Below are positions 53,936-63,307 of a stretch of DNA of 64,000 nt, piece by piece (within the stretch, counting starts at the first letter, position 1; every line of letters starts with the position of its first letter). This DNA is from Parvibaculum sp963975745 (lineage in GTDB: Bacteria > Pseudomonadota > Alphaproteobacteria > Parvibaculales > Parvibaculaceae), in assembly GCF_963975745.1 (NCBI RefSeq), contig NZ_CAXBIB010000010.1, forward strand, positions 62,001 through 126,000, in the 5' to 3' direction. The notes under the pieces were generated by a model that worked only from the letters and a program-made list of their open reading frames with translations, ran no database searches and was not told the DNA's origin. A program made the translations under genes and the position numbers.

Positions 53936-55462
53936 TCACTTCCAGATCGGCTTGCCGGTGCCGGGGAGGCCGAGGCTCGACCATTTCTTCGTCACCGCGT
54001 CGATCACATCCTGATCCATGCGGATCTGGCGACCCCATTCGCGCTTCGTTTCCGGCGGCCATTTGTTGGTCGCGTCAAGACCGATCTTGCCGCCCAGGCC
54101 GCTTTCAGGCGAGGCGAAGTCGAGATAGTCGATCGGCGTGTTCTCGATCAGCGTCACGTCGCGCACCGGGTCCATCCGTGTGCTGATCGCCCACATGACG
54201 TCCTTCCAGTCGCGCGCATCGATGTCGTCATCGACCACGATCACCCATTTCGTGTACATGAACTGCCGCAGATAGGACCAGGCGCCCATCATCACGCGCT
54301 TGGCGTGGCCGGGATAGGCCTTCTTCATCGAGATGACGGCGATGCGGTAGGAGCAGCCTTCGGGCGGCAGCCAGAAGTCGACGATCTCGGGAAACTGCTG
54401 CTGCAGCAGCGGAATGAAGACTTCGTTCAACGCCTCGCCCAGCACCGAAGGTTCGTCCGGCGGACGGCCGGTGAAGGTCGAGAGATAGATCGGGTCCTTG
54501 CGCATGGTGATGGCGCTGACGGTGAAGACCGGAAACTTCTCGACCGAGTTATAGTAGCCCGTGTGGTCGCCATAGGGACCCTCGTCTTCATATTCCTCCA
54601 GCGAGACATGGCCCTCGATGACGATTTCGGCTTCGGCCGGCACCTTCAACGGCACCGTCTTGCAATCGACAAGCTCGACCTTCCGGCCGCGCAGCAGCCC
54701 CGCGAACTGATATTCGCTCAGCGTGTCGGGGACCGGCGTGACGGCGGCGAGGATCGTGCCGGGATCGGCGCCGATGACGCAGGCGGCCGGCAAGGGCTCG
54801 CGCTTCTCGGCTTTCCAGCGCGCGTGATGCTGCGCGCCGCCGCGATGCGCCAACCAGCGCATGATCGTTTTGTCTCGCCCGAGCACCTGCATCCGGTAGA
54901 TGCCGAGATTGAAGTCGTCTTCCTTGACGCCTTTCGGCCCCCTGGTCACGACCAGCGGCCAGGTGATCAGCGGCGCCGGCTCGCCCGGCCAGCAGGTCTG
55001 GATCGGCAGGTCGTGGAGATTGATGTCACTGCCTTTCAGCACGATCTCCTGACACGGCGCCGACGACAGCGTCTTCGGCTTCATCGCCATCACGGTCTTC
55101 AGCAGCGGCAGCATTTCGAAGGCTTCGCGGAAACCGCCCGGCGGTTCCGGCTGGCGCAGAAAGGCCAGCGCCTCACCGACTTCGCGCAGGTCCTTCGCGT
55201 GACGGCGCTCGATGCCGCCCATGGTGACCGCCTGGGCCACCCGCTCCACCGTGCCGAAGAGATTGACCAGTACCGGCATAGGCGAGAGGCGCCCATCGGC
55301 CATCTGCGCCTGCTGGAAGATGACGGCCGGCCCCTGCTCGGCCAGCAGCCGGGTCTGGATTTCGGTCATCTCGAGAACGGTCGAAACCGGTTCCGTCACA
55401 CGGGCAAGGTCGCCCGATGCGTCGAGTTTCGACAGGAATTCGCGCAGCGAGGCATAGGACAT
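53936..55462 (-). CDS. ubiD: UbiD family decarboxylase
   Basis: This is a 508-residue UbiD-type decarboxylase that uses prenylated FMN, most likely for 3-octaprenyl-4-hydroxybenzoate in ubiquinone synthesis. The catalytic Glu lies in LEEYEDEGPYGDHTGYYNSV. RDWKDVMWAISTRMDPVRD and CSYRIAVISMKKAYPGHAKRV (split by the reader into two parts) also match. No ubiX is nearby in the window. The start is ATG 55462. An alternative role on another aromatic acid cannot be excluded. Confidence 0.93.
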   Translation of the reverse strand: MSYASLREFLSKLDASGDLARVTEPVSTVLEMTEIQTRLLAEQGPAVIFQQAQMADGRLSPMPVLVNLFGTVERVAQAVTMGGIERRHAKDLREVGEALAFLRQPEPPGGFREAFEMLPLLKTVMAMKPKTLSSAPCQEIVLKGSDINLHDLPIQTCWPGEPAPLITWPLVVTRGPKGVKEDDFNLGIYRMQVLGRDKTIMRWLAHRGGAQHHARWKAEKREPLPAACVIGADPGTILAAVTPVPDTLSEYQFAGLLRGRKVELVDCKTVPLKVPAEAEIVIEGHVSLEEYEDEGPYGDHTGYYNSVEKFPVFTVSAITMRKDPIYLSTFTGRPPDEPSVLGEALNEVFIPLLQQQFPEIVDFWLPPEGCSYRIAVISMKKAYPGHAKRVMMGAWSYLRQFMYTKWVIVVDDDIDARDWKDVMWAISTRMDPVRDVTLIENTPIDYLDFASPESGLGGKIGLDATNKWPPETKREWGRQIRMDQDVIDAVTKKWSSLGLPGTGKPIWK

Positions 55463-55623
55463 CGGCTTTCCGGACTTTCGGCTGTTTTCCGGGCCTTGCA
55501 CCGGTCCGGGGCGCGCAGAATGCCGCATTCCCGCAGCGCTGCCAAATGGGCCCATGCGTTAACAAGGCGCCAACCGTTCGGGGCGTAGTCTCGATACAGG
55601 ACACCAATGCGGGAGCGAGCGGC

Positions 55624-56226
55624 GTGACCAGGCACGGAAAAGAAACACGGCAACCGGCGACGCGCATCTGGCGCGGCGGCGAGATCGATGCCGATCCGTT
55701 TCATCTGCCCCAGCATGTCGCCATCGGGGCGGCGGCGCTGCTGCCGCGCGCCTTCGGCTTCATCCGTTTTGCGACCGTCCATGCCGATGCGGTGACGGTC
55801 AATGACTCCTCACCCATTCTCGGTATCTTCGATTGGTCGGAGCCGATCTCGGCCTATGAAGGTGTCGCGTTGCGGGTCGTCGATCGCGACAGGCGCGGCA
55901 TCGAGAAGGCACTCGTGGTCGAGCTGACCCACCGCCGGAATTCGAAGCGCAATATCGTCGTCCATGCGTCGCATGACGGCCTCGACGCGCCGGCGCGCTG
56001 GCGCTCCTGGGGCCGGGTGCTTCGGCTGCCATTGCTGGTCGAAGACCGCGAAGGAACGCTTCATGCGGCCGAGCGGCGCCTCGGCGCGCTGCATGTCGGC
56101 GAGCCGCAGCCGCATTCCGGCGCCAACCCGCTTTCGGCCCGCCGTCCGCTTTCCTTCGGCCAGTCCGGCCAGCCGCGGCTCTGGGGCGAACGACTTGTCG
56201 GCGGCGCACGCCCGCCGGCCTATTGA
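55624..56226 (+). CDS. DUF6101 family protein
   Basis: This is a 200-residue protein that resembles DUF6101, a family found in alphaproteobacteria. The core has GGEIDADPFHLPQHVAIG, FATVHADAVTVNDSSPILGI and WRSWGRVLRLPLLVEDREG. No signal peptide or catalytic motif is visible, and the function is unknown. The start is GTG 55624, preceded by GGGAGCGAG. It is divergent from ubiD across 161 bp. Confidence 0.75.
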   Translation: MTRHGKETRQPATRIWRGGEIDADPFHLPQHVAIGAAALLPRAFGFIRFATVHADAVTVNDSSPILGIFDWSEPISAYEGVALRVVDRDRRGIEKALVVELTHRRNSKRNIVVHASHDGLDAPARWRSWGRVLRLPLLVEDREGTLHAAERRLGALHVGEPQPHSGANPLSARRPLSFGQSGQPRLWGERLVGGARPPAY

Positions 56227-56229
56227 CGC

Positions 56230-57018
56230 TCAGCCAAATTTCGAAAAATCCGGCGGGCGCTTCTCGAAGAAGGCGCTGATTGCCTCCTTGACCTCATCCG
56301 AGCGAAGCTGCGCAGCGAAGACGCGAGCTTCGGCCTCACGCGCTTCGCCGACCCGCGGACGATCATTGTCCTTCAGCAGCGCCTTGGTGGCGCGCACCGC
56401 ATTGGGCGCCTTCGCGGCGAGCGCCTTGGCGCGGGCGAGCGCTTCCACAGGCAACTCATTGTCCGGGAAGACATCCGCAACAAGGCCGATGGCTTCGGCC
56501 TTTTCCGCGCCAATCTTCTTGCCGGTCAGAAAAAGGTCCGCTGCTTTCTGAATGCCGATCTGACGCTGCAGCAGGAAGGTCGAGCCCGCTTCCGGCACGA
56601 GGCCGAGATTGACAAAGGGCATCTGGAAGGTCGCGCTCGCACCCGCATAGACCAGATCGCAGTGCAGCAGCATGGTGACGCCGACGCCGACGGCAAGCCC
56701 GTTCACCGCCGCCACGACCGGCTTTTCGGCATTGGCGAGATTTTCGAGGAAGCGCGTCACATGCGGCTTTTCCTTCGGCTGTTCGTCGAGCGGCGTCGTG
56801 CCCGCCTTGGCGAAATCGGCAAGATCGTTGCCGGCCGTGAAGGAACCGCCGGTGCCGGTGTAGTAGGTGACGCGGATTTTCGGATCGGCATCCGCCGTCT
56901 CGATCGCATCAGCCAGCACCTTGTACATCTCCGCCGTCAGTGCGTTCTTCTTGTCCGGGCGGTTGATGGTGACGATCTGGACACCGTCTTCGACGGTCAC
57001 GAGCACATAATCGGTCAT
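56230..57018 (-). CDS. enoyl-CoA hydratase/isomerase family protein
   Basis: This is a 262-residue crotonase-fold protein. The oxyanion hole regions are FTAGNDLADF and NGLAVGVGVTMLLHCDLVYA. In the usual catalytic positions there is Pro-Glu in GLVPEAGSTFLLQ. It probably acts on acyl-CoA in beta-oxidation or a related path. The start is ATG 57018. A weak -10 (TACAAT, minus strand, 57051-57046) lies upstream. It is convergent with DUF6101, with a 3-bp gap. Confidence 0.93.
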   Translation of the reverse strand: MTDYVLVTVEDGVQIVTINRPDKKNALTAEMYKVLADAIETADADPKIRVTYYTGTGGSFTAGNDLADFAKAGTTPLDEQPKEKPHVTRFLENLANAEKPVVAAVNGLAVGVGVTMLLHCDLVYAGASATFQMPFVNLGLVPEAGSTFLLQRQIGIQKAADLFLTGKKIGAEKAEAIGLVADVFPDNELPVEALARAKALAAKAPNAVRATKALLKDNDRPRVGEAREAEARVFAAQLRSDEVKEAISAFFEKRPPDFSKFG

Positions 57019-57161
57019 CGGGCGATCCTTCGATTGAACGTTGCAATTGTATCGGTAAGTTCTTTTTCGGAATTTAGGGCTCCGCCGGCCTGCCTGCAAA
57101 GCCTATCCATGCAACAGCTTGTGCGCACGGTATGGGTCCGCTGAACGAATTTGAACAGGCA

Positions 57162-57812
57162 TCAGGCAGGCAGGAGACGCCAGACGCTGGTGTTGCGGAC
57201 ATCGGTGTCTTCCAGTTCGCGCGTCGTCTTCACGGCGTAGGAGACCAGTTTTTCAAGGCCGGATTTCGGCAGATAGGTACGCCCGGGATCCCCGATCAGC
57301 ACCGTCGTGCCCTCGCCCGCAAGCTTGCGCAGCCATGTTTCGATGCGCGCCGCCAGAGGCCCCTCGTAGCACATGTCGCCGACGAGAACGATGTCCCAGC
57401 CGCGATTGGCGGTGCCGACAAGATCGTCGGTCGCTGCGGCAATGGCGACATTGTTGGTTTCGGCGTTGAGTGCAATCGCCGCCGCCGCGAAGGCATCGAT
57501 GTCGGCGGCAAGCGCCATGGCGGCGCCCGCCTTCATCGCGGCAATGGCGATCAGCCCCGAGCCCGAACCGAAATCGAGGACGCGCTGGCCGCGCACGATT
57601 TCCGGATTGTCGAGAATGTAGCGTGCCAATGCCTGACCGCCTGCCCAGGCGAAGGCCCAGAATGGCGGCGGCAGACCCGACTTCTCGAGTTCCTCCTCGG
57701 TCATCTGCCAGATCGGAACGATTTCGCTGGCGAGGTGCAACCGGATTTCGGGAATGAGCGGCGGTTCGTGAAGCTGCGTGTTCTCGCGAATGAAGCGGGC
57801 GGGATCGCTCAT
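57162..57812 (-). CDS. ETF-beta lysine methyltransferase (METTL20-like)
   Basis: This is a 216-residue class I SAM methyltransferase. Motif I is VLDFGSGSGLIAIAAMKAGA (residues 78-97). It has PPPFWAFAWAGGQALARYIL before motif I and the DxxY catalytic block D146-M-C-Y149 (VLVGDMCYEGPLA). These match the METTL20/ETFBKMT family, which methylates lysines of electron-transfer flavoprotein beta; the bacterial relatives may also act on ribosomal L7/L12. Enoyl-CoA hydratase and acyl-CoA dehydrogenase genes are near. The start overlaps the ribF stop by four bases. Confidence 0.87.
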   Translation of the reverse strand: MSDPARFIRENTQLHEPPLIPEIRLHLASEIVPIWQMTEEELEKSGLPPPFWAFAWAGGQALARYILDNPEIVRGQRVLDFGSGSGLIAIAAMKAGAAMALAADIDAFAAAAIALNAETNNVAIAAATDDLVGTANRGWDIVLVGDMCYEGPLAARIETWLRKLAGEGTTVLIGDPGRTYLPKSGLEKLVSYAVKTTRELEDTDVRNTSVWRLLPA

Positions 57813-58759
57813 GCGCCGGCAGGCAGTGCGGCAAGAACGGCGCGCGCCTGTTCGCTGTCTTTTGCAATCTGCGCCTTCAGGCTTTCCAGGCCGTCGAATT
57901 TCCGTTCGGGACGCAGATATTCGACGAACGAGACGGCCGCATGGGCACCATAGATGTCGCCGTCGAAATCGAAGATATGCGCTTCCAGAAGCACGTCCTG
58001 CTTGTCGAAGGTCGGGCGTCGGCCGACATTCGCAACGCCGTCATAGCTGCCCCTGTGCGGCCCGTCCTCGATCTCGACCTTCACCGCATAAACGCCAAGC
58101 GCCGGTTCGACGTGATCCTCAAGTGGCAGATTTGCGGTCGGAAAGCCGATGGTGCGGCCGCGTTGATCGCCCTGCTGGATATGCGTCTCGACCGTCCACC
58201 AATGGCCGAGCAGCTTCGCCGCGCCACGCGGATCGCCCTTTGCCAGAAGCTCGCGGATACGTGTCGAGGAATAGGCTTCGCCGTCACCGCGCACTTCCGG
58301 CACGATGTCGACGCCGAAACCTTCCATTTCGCCCATATAGGCCAGCGTCGCCGCATCGCCGCCGCGTCCCTTGCCGAAGCGAAAATCGTAACCCGCCACC
58401 ACGTGCACGGCGCGCAGCCCGTCGACCAGCACATCGAGAACGAATTCCGGTGCGAGTTTTTGCGACATGCGCTGATCGAATGGCAGCGCCGCCAGAACAT
58501 CGACGCCCAGCTTTTCCAGCAGCCGTGCCTTGGCGCGGAAAGGGGTCAGACGAAAAAAGGGCTTGTCGGGAAAAAAGAACTGCTGGGGATGCGGCTCGAA
58601 GACAAGGACGCCGAGCGGCACGCCGAGTTCTGCTGCCAGACGCGCCGCCTCCCCGATCACCTTGCGGTGGCCGAGATGCACGCCATCGAAGTTTCCGAGT
58701 GCGTAGACGCCGCCCGTCAGGCCGGGCGGCACGTGCTCGTGGTGGCGGATAATCTGCAT
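57809..58759 (-). CDS. ribF: bifunctional riboflavin kinase/FAD synthetase
   Basis: RibF makes FMN and then FAD from riboflavin. The N-terminal adenylyltransferase domain has GNFDGVHLGHRKVI and SSTRIRELLAKGD. The C-terminal kinase domain has GRTIGFPTANLPL. I chose ATG 58759 (MQIIRHHEHVPPG, 316 residues). ATG 58822 is in frame and would add 21 Pro-rich residues; its ribosome site is no better. It is coupled to the methyltransferase gene by an ATGA overlap. Confidence 0.93.
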   Translation of the reverse strand: MQIIRHHEHVPPGLTGGVYALGNFDGVHLGHRKVIGEAARLAAELGVPLGVLVFEPHPQQFFFPDKPFFRLTPFRAKARLLEKLGVDVLAALPFDQRMSQKLAPEFVLDVLVDGLRAVHVVAGYDFRFGKGRGGDAATLAYMGEMEGFGVDIVPEVRGDGEAYSSTRIRELLAKGDPRGAAKLLGHWWTVETHIQQGDQRGRTIGFPTANLPLEDHVEPALGVYAVKVEIEDGPHRGSYDGVANVGRRPTFDKQDVLLEAHIFDFDGDIYGAHAAVSFVEYLRPERKFDGLESLKAQIAKDSEQARAVLAALPAGA

Positions 58760-58861
58760 CTGCGTGGGTCGGGGCTCCGGGGCAAAGGGGTCGGCCAAAG
58801 GTGATGGCGGATCGGCCCCCATGCGTCAAGTGCAGGGGACGAGACGCCCGTTGCGCATGTT

Positions 58862-59719
58862 CTACCAGACGAGACGCGGCATGGCCGCGACGGCACGCAC
58901 GCCAGCGCGGGCCAGGACCGCCTCAACACGCGCTTCGTCGGGGCTCTCAGGCGCCGGGCCACAATCGGCCGCGGCAATCCCGCCGGTGACGAACAGGGCA
59001 TCGATGCCGGCGTCGCCGGCGCCCAGCATATCGGTCAACGGACCGTCGCCGACGGCCAGGATTCGGGCGTCGGCGACCGGACCGCCGGCAATGTCGGCGA
59101 GACGGCGACGCGCCACCTCGTAGATCGGCCGGTGCGGCTTGCCGAAATACACGACCTCGCCGCCCAGTTCCTCGTAGAGCGCGGCCAGCGCACCGGCGCA
59201 GTAGATATGTTTCGAGCCGCGCTCGACGATGATGTCGGGATTGGCGCAAACGAGCGGAAGCCTCCGCGCGACCAGATTCTCGAACTGCCTGCGATAGTCT
59301 TCCGGCCCCTCGATCTCATCGTTGAACGGTCCGGTGACAAGGATGAAGGCTGCCTGCGCCTCGTCCACGCGTTCGACGCCGGTGCCGTCGAACAATGCCA
59401 GATCGCGATCGGGACCAATATAGTAGCAGGCGTCGCCCAATGTCCGACTGCCGAGATAGGTCCGCGTTGCGTCGCCCGATGTGAGGATGCCGTCATAGAC
59501 ATCATGCGGTATGCCCATGCGTTCGAACATTTCCGGCAGCGTCGTCGACGGCCGCGGTGCGTTCGAGAGCAGCAATACGCGCCCGCCCCCGGCGCGGAAG
59601 CGGCCCAGCGCATCGGCAACGCCGGGATAGGCCTCGCGTCCATTGTGCAACACGCCCCAGACATCGCAGAGCAGGGCATCGTAGCGGGCGGCGATCGCAG
59701 AGAGACCGGAAATCAGCAA
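58862..59719 (-). CDS. TIGR01459 family HAD-type hydrolase
   Basis: This is a 285-residue HAD-IIA hydrolase of the TIGR01459 group. The nucleophile loop is LLCDVWGVLHNGREAYPG. YFGKPHRPIYEVARRRLAD and ILAVGDGPLTDMLGAGDAGIDALFV follow, which complete the HAD motifs. It is probably a phosphatase of a sugar or nucleotide phosphate; the substrate is unknown. The start is TTG 59719, with a GAAGGAA site upstream; the longer frame from 59860 overlaps rsmD. Confidence 0.88.
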   Translation of the reverse strand: MLISGLSAIAARYDALLCDVWGVLHNGREAYPGVADALGRFRAGGGRVLLLSNAPRPSTTLPEMFERMGIPHDVYDGILTSGDATRTYLGSRTLGDACYYIGPDRDLALFDGTGVERVDEAQAAFILVTGPFNDEIEGPEDYRRQFENLVARRLPLVCANPDIIVERGSKHIYCAGALAALYEELGGEVVYFGKPHRPIYEVARRRLADIAGGPVADARILAVGDGPLTDMLGAGDAGIDALFVTGGIAAADCGPAPESPDEARVEAVLARAGVRAVAAMPRLVW

Positions 59720-59745
59720 GAGATGGTTCCTTCGACAAGGACGGG

Positions 59746-60315
59746 TCAGGCCGGTGCCCGCATGAAGACGAATTCGGTGACGCCATAGCGCCGCCGGTCG
59801 ACTTCTACAAAACCTTCCGGCGCAGCGAAGTCGGATGTCACGGCTTCCTCGACGATGCACAAGGCGCCGGGCACCAGCCAGTCGCCGTCCCGTGCCGAGA
59901 CGAGCGCCGCCTCGCCCAGCTTGCGGCCATAGGGCGGATCGGCGAAGACGAGCGAGAAGGCCGGGCCGACGCTGCCGGGCCGGGGCCCAAGCGAGGCTGC
60001 ATCGCGCTTGTAGAGCTTGGCATGACCATTGAGACCGAGATGCTCGAGATTCTCGCGGATGGCGGCGCGACTCTCGGCATGGTCGTCGACGAAGAGACAG
60101 AAGGATGCGCCCCGCGACAGGGATTCCAGTCCGAGTGCGCCCGATCCCGCAAAAAGATCCAGCACCCGCGCGTCCTCGAGCTCAAAACCGTCAAAATCCG
60201 CGTGGGCCAGAATGTTGAACAGGGCCTCACGCGCCCGTTCACCGGTCGGGCGCACGCGGTCCCCCCTGGGTGCCGCGATCGCCCGGCCCCTATGGGTGCC
60301 GCCGACGATCCGCAT
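59746..60315 (-). CDS. rsmD: 16S rRNA (guanine(966)-N(2))-methyltransferase
   Basis: RsmD methylates guanine 966 of 16S rRNA. The 189-residue protein has MRIVGGTHRGRAIAAPRGD at the start, ARVLDLFAGSGALGLESLSRGA (split by the motif I region) and the catalytic LVFADPPYGRKLGE. The start ATG 60315 lies inside the 3' end of rluB, with a 26-bp overlap. The pair rluB-rsmD is common in alphaproteobacteria. Confidence 0.95.
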   Translation of the reverse strand: MRIVGGTHRGRAIAAPRGDRVRPTGERAREALFNILAHADFDGFELEDARVLDLFAGSGALGLESLSRGASFCLFVDDHAESRAAIRENLEHLGLNGHAKLYKRDAASLGPRPGSVGPAFSLVFADPPYGRKLGEAALVSARDGDWLVPGALCIVEEAVTSDFAAPEGFVEVDRRRYGVTEFVFMRAPA

Positions 60316-61246
60316 GACGCGCCTTTCCCTTGCCGGCCGCATCGGCCTTTTTGGTGCGGAAGGTCTTCAGCCGCGGCTTCGTTCCGCCGGGCTTTCCCGC
60401 CGGCCTGGCATCGCGCTTCGAGACGGAACCGGTGACGGCCTTCTTCGGCGCGTTCCGGTTCGACGGTGCCTCGGCCTGCATGAACTGCTCGGCATGGGCA
60501 CCGAGCTGGTCCATCAAGACCCGGTTCGGCACCTGCGCCACCTCGCCTTCAGCAAGATCGCCAACCTGGAAGGGCCCGAAAGACAGCCGGATCAGACGAT
60601 TGACCTTCAGGCCCAGCGCACCGAGCACGCGCTTCACCTCGCGGTGCTTGCCTTCCTTCAGGCCGACCGTCAGCCAGACATTCGAGCCCTGTACCTTGTC
60701 GAGCTTCGCCTCGATCGATCCGTAGCGCACGCCTTCGACCGTGATGCCGTCCTTCAACTTGTCGAGATCGGCCTGGGTGATTGCGCCCCAGGCGCGCACG
60801 CGGTAACGCCGCGTCCAGCCGGTGGACGGCAGTTCGAGCAGCCGCGCCAAGGCGCCGTCATTGGTCAGCAGCAGCAGGCCTTCGGTATTGATATCGAGAC
60901 GGCCGACCGAAACCACGCGCGGCATGCCGGCCGGCAGGCGCTCGAAGACCGTCGTGCGACCTTCGGGATCCTTCGCCGTCGTCACGAGTCCGGCCGGCTT
61001 GTGATAGCGCCAGAGCCGTGTCGGCTCCTGCTTCGGCAAGGCCTTGCCGTCGACGACGATTGCCTCGCGACCGGTCACGTTGAGGGCGGGGCTCTGCAGC
61101 ACCTTGCCGTCAACCGTCACACGACCGTCGGCAATCAATTGCTCGGCCTCGCGACGCGAACAGATGCCGGCGCGGGCGATGACCTTGGCAATGCGCTCGC
61201 CCTGGGGCGATGCATCGGCGGCGGGCGTTTTTGAGCGAGCGTTCAT
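60290..61246 (-). CDS. rluB: pseudouridine synthase, RluB/RsuA type
   Basis: This is a 318-residue pseudouridine synthase with an N-terminal S4 domain (IAKVIARAGICSRREAEQLI). The catalytic Asp lies in VGRLDINTEGLLLLTNDG. The C-terminal tail is long, basic and rich in Lys, Arg and Ala. It probably modifies 23S rRNA (RluB) rather than 16S (RsuA); the two cannot be told apart by eye. It is divergent from tadA with an 80-bp gap. Confidence 0.92.
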   Translation of the reverse strand: MNARSKTPAADASPQGERIAKVIARAGICSRREAEQLIADGRVTVDGKVLQSPALNVTGREAIVVDGKALPKQEPTRLWRYHKPAGLVTTAKDPEGRTTVFERLPAGMPRVVSVGRLDINTEGLLLLTNDGALARLLELPSTGWTRRYRVRAWGAITQADLDKLKDGITVEGVRYGSIEAKLDKVQGSNVWLTVGLKEGKHREVKRVLGALGLKVNRLIRLSFGPFQVGDLAEGEVAQVPNRVLMDQLGAHAEQFMQAEAPSNRNAPKKAVTGSVSKRDARPAGKPGGTKPRLKTFRTKKADAAGKGKARHADRRRHP

Positions 61247-61326
61247 GCCCCCTCTTTAGCAGGCGCCTTGCCGGACCGAAAGCCACCGCTTGACGGGCCC
61301 GGCGCCGCACAGGCAGGGTCCCGTCC

Positions 61327-61800
61327 ATGACCGCCGACAGGACAATCGACAGCCGGCCGCGCCCGATGGACATGGCCATGGCCGAAGCCGAGGCCGCCGC
61401 CGCACGCGGCGAGGTGCCCGTCGGCGCGGTCGTGGTCGACGCGAGCGGCACGGTCCTTGGCCGGGCCGGTAACCGGACGCTCGAGCTCAAGGATCCAACC
61501 GCCCATGCGGAAATGCTGGCGATCCGCGCCGCCTGCGTGGCCCTCGGCTCGGAACGTCTGACCGGCTGCGACCTCTATGTGACACTCGAGCCCTGCCCGA
61601 TGTGTGCGGCCGCGATCTCGTTTGCCCGGCTGAGGCGCCTCTATTACGGGGCCGCCGACGCGAAAGGCGGAGGCGTCGATCACGGACCGCGCATCTTCGA
61701 ACATGCGACCTGCCACCATCGGCCCGACATCTATGGCGGTATCGGCGAGACCCGGGCGGCGGCGCTTTTGCGCGATTTCTTCGCTGCCCGGCGGGACTGA
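61327..61800 (+). CDS. tadA: tRNA adenosine(34) deaminase / nucleoside deaminase
   Basis: This is a 157-residue cytidine-deaminase-fold enzyme. Zinc ligands are H60 (TAHAEMLAI, with catalytic E62) and C90, C93 in LEPCPMCAAA. GRAGNRTLELKDP and YYGAADAKGGGVDHGPRIF are typical of TadA, which makes inosine at the wobble position of tRNA-Arg. A separate nucleoside deaminase cannot be wholly ruled out. The start is ATG 61327. A hairpin lies at the stop codon (61801-61829). Confidence 0.9.
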   Translation: MTADRTIDSRPRPMDMAMAEAEAAAARGEVPVGAVVVDASGTVLGRAGNRTLELKDPTAHAEMLAIRAACVALGSERLTGCDLYVTLEPCPMCAAAISFARLRRLYYGAADAKGGGVDHGPRIFEHATCHHRPDIYGGIGETRAAALLRDFFAARRD

Positions 61801-61829
61801 GGAAAGCCCCCGTCCGGCCACGGCTTTCC
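61801..61829 (+). terminator. hairpin directly after tadA
   Basis: An 8-bp perfect stem (61801-61808 with 61822-61829) with a 13-nt loop begins one base after the tadA stop. There is no T run, so termination is uncertain. Confidence 0.4.
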
Positions 61830-61924
61830 GCGTGATTTGCCGGGCGCAACGGGCTAGAGTGCAGCCATTCGCCATTGAAACGGGGGCCGAGGCCCTCCAA
61901 TCCAAAAAATCGAGGGGAGACCTG

Positions 61925-63163
61925 ATGAATTTCGAATATTCCGACAAAACCAAGGAGATGATCGCCCGGCTTGAGCGCTTCATGGACGATCACATCTATC
62001 CGAACGAGAAGACCTATAACGACCAGATGGAGGCCTTCCGCGCCGCCGGCAATCCGTGGCAGGTACCGCAAATTCTCGAAGACCTGAAGCCGAAGGCGCG
62101 CGATGCCGGCCTCTGGAACCTGTTCCTGCCGGAATCCGAGCGCGGCGGCGGTCTGTCCAACCTCGAATATGCTTCTCTCTGCGAGATCATGGGCCGCGTC
62201 GGCTGGGCGTCCGAGGTGTTCAACTGCTCGGCACCCGATACCGGCAACATGGAAGTGATCGAGCGCTACGGCAACGAGCGCCAGAAGAAGGAATATCTGG
62301 AGCCGCTGCTCGAAGGAAAGATGCGCTCCGCCTTCCTCATGACCGAGCCGGACGTCGCTTCGTCCGACGCGACCAACATTTCGACCCGCATCGAGCGCGA
62401 CGGAGACGAATATGTGATCAACGGCCGCAAGTGGTGGTCGTCGGGCGTCGGCGATCCGCGTTGCAAGATCGCGATCGTGATGGGCAAGACCGATCCCAAG
62501 GCCGATACCTATCGCCAGCAATCACAGATTCTGATGCCGCTCGATGCCAAGGGCGTCAAGGTTGTCCGCATGCTGCCGGTTTTCGGCTATGACGATGCGC
62601 CGCATGGCCATGCCGAAGTGATCCTGGACAATGTCCGTGTTCCGGCCGAGAACCTGCTTCTCGGCGAAGGCCGCGGCTTCGAGATCAGTCAGGGACGCCT
62701 CGGGCCGGGCCGTATCCATCACTGCATGCGCACCATCGGCGTTGCCGAACGGGCGCTCGAGATCATGGTCAAGCGCCTCCTTACCCGCGAGGCTTTCGGC
62801 AAGAGGATTGCCGATCATTCGGTCTGGGAAGAGCGTGTCGCCCGCGCGCGTACCGACATCGAAATGGCGCGTCTGCTGACGCTCAAGGCCGCCTACATGA
62901 TGGACACGGTGGGCAACAAGGTTGCCCGCGCCGAGATCGCCATGATCAAGGTGGCGGCACCCAACATCGCGCTCAAGGTCATCGACGATGCCATCCAGGC
63001 GCATGGCGGCGGCGGCGTGACCTCAGATTTCGGCCTCGCGAAAATGTATTCGGGCATGCGGACGCTGCGTCTGGCCGACGGTCCGGACGAAGTGCACAAT
63101 CGCACCATCGCGAAGCTGGAGTTCAAGAAGTATCAGGAGAAACTCCGCGCGGCGGCCGAGTGA
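61925..63163 (+). CDS. acyl-CoA dehydrogenase family protein
   Basis: This is a 412-residue acyl-CoA dehydrogenase of the ACAD11-like group. It carries AFLMTEPDVASSDATNISTR, KWWSSGVGDPRCKIAIVMGK and GGGGVTSDFGLAKMYSGMRT. The catalytic base (Glu) lies near DGPDEVHNRTIAKLE, where DEVHNRTI is usual. It feeds electrons to ETF. The start ATG 61925 has a GGGGAGA ribosome site. The kinase-like phosphotransferase at 38634-39725 is related to the other half of ACAD10/11 proteins. Confidence 0.94.
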   Translation: MNFEYSDKTKEMIARLERFMDDHIYPNEKTYNDQMEAFRAAGNPWQVPQILEDLKPKARDAGLWNLFLPESERGGGLSNLEYASLCEIMGRVGWASEVFNCSAPDTGNMEVIERYGNERQKKEYLEPLLEGKMRSAFLMTEPDVASSDATNISTRIERDGDEYVINGRKWWSSGVGDPRCKIAIVMGKTDPKADTYRQQSQILMPLDAKGVKVVRMLPVFGYDDAPHGHAEVILDNVRVPAENLLLGEGRGFEISQGRLGPGRIHHCMRTIGVAERALEIMVKRLLTREAFGKRIADHSVWEERVARARTDIEMARLLTLKAAYMMDTVGNKVARAEIAMIKVAAPNIALKVIDDAIQAHGGGGVTSDFGLAKMYSGMRTLRLADGPDEVHNRTIAKLEFKKYQEKLRAAAE

Positions 63164-63221
63164 TCGTGCTGCAGGAGCGGACAGATCGCGGATACTGCAT
63201 CTGCGACTGATGCAAACCCGG

Positions 63222-63257
63222 AACGGCCGGCCCCGTCAAACAGGGCCGGCCGTTTTC
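63222..63257 (+). terminator. rho-independent terminator after acyl-CoA dehydrogenase
   Basis: A perfect 12-bp stem (63222-63233 with 63243-63254) with a 9-nt loop ends in TTTTC. It separates the acyl-CoA dehydrogenase from the glutathione S-transferase gene. Confidence 0.8.
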
Positions 63258-63307
63258 GCGACCGCCGGACGGACAAGACCAGAAACGAAAAGCAGCGGAA
63301 CGCAGCC

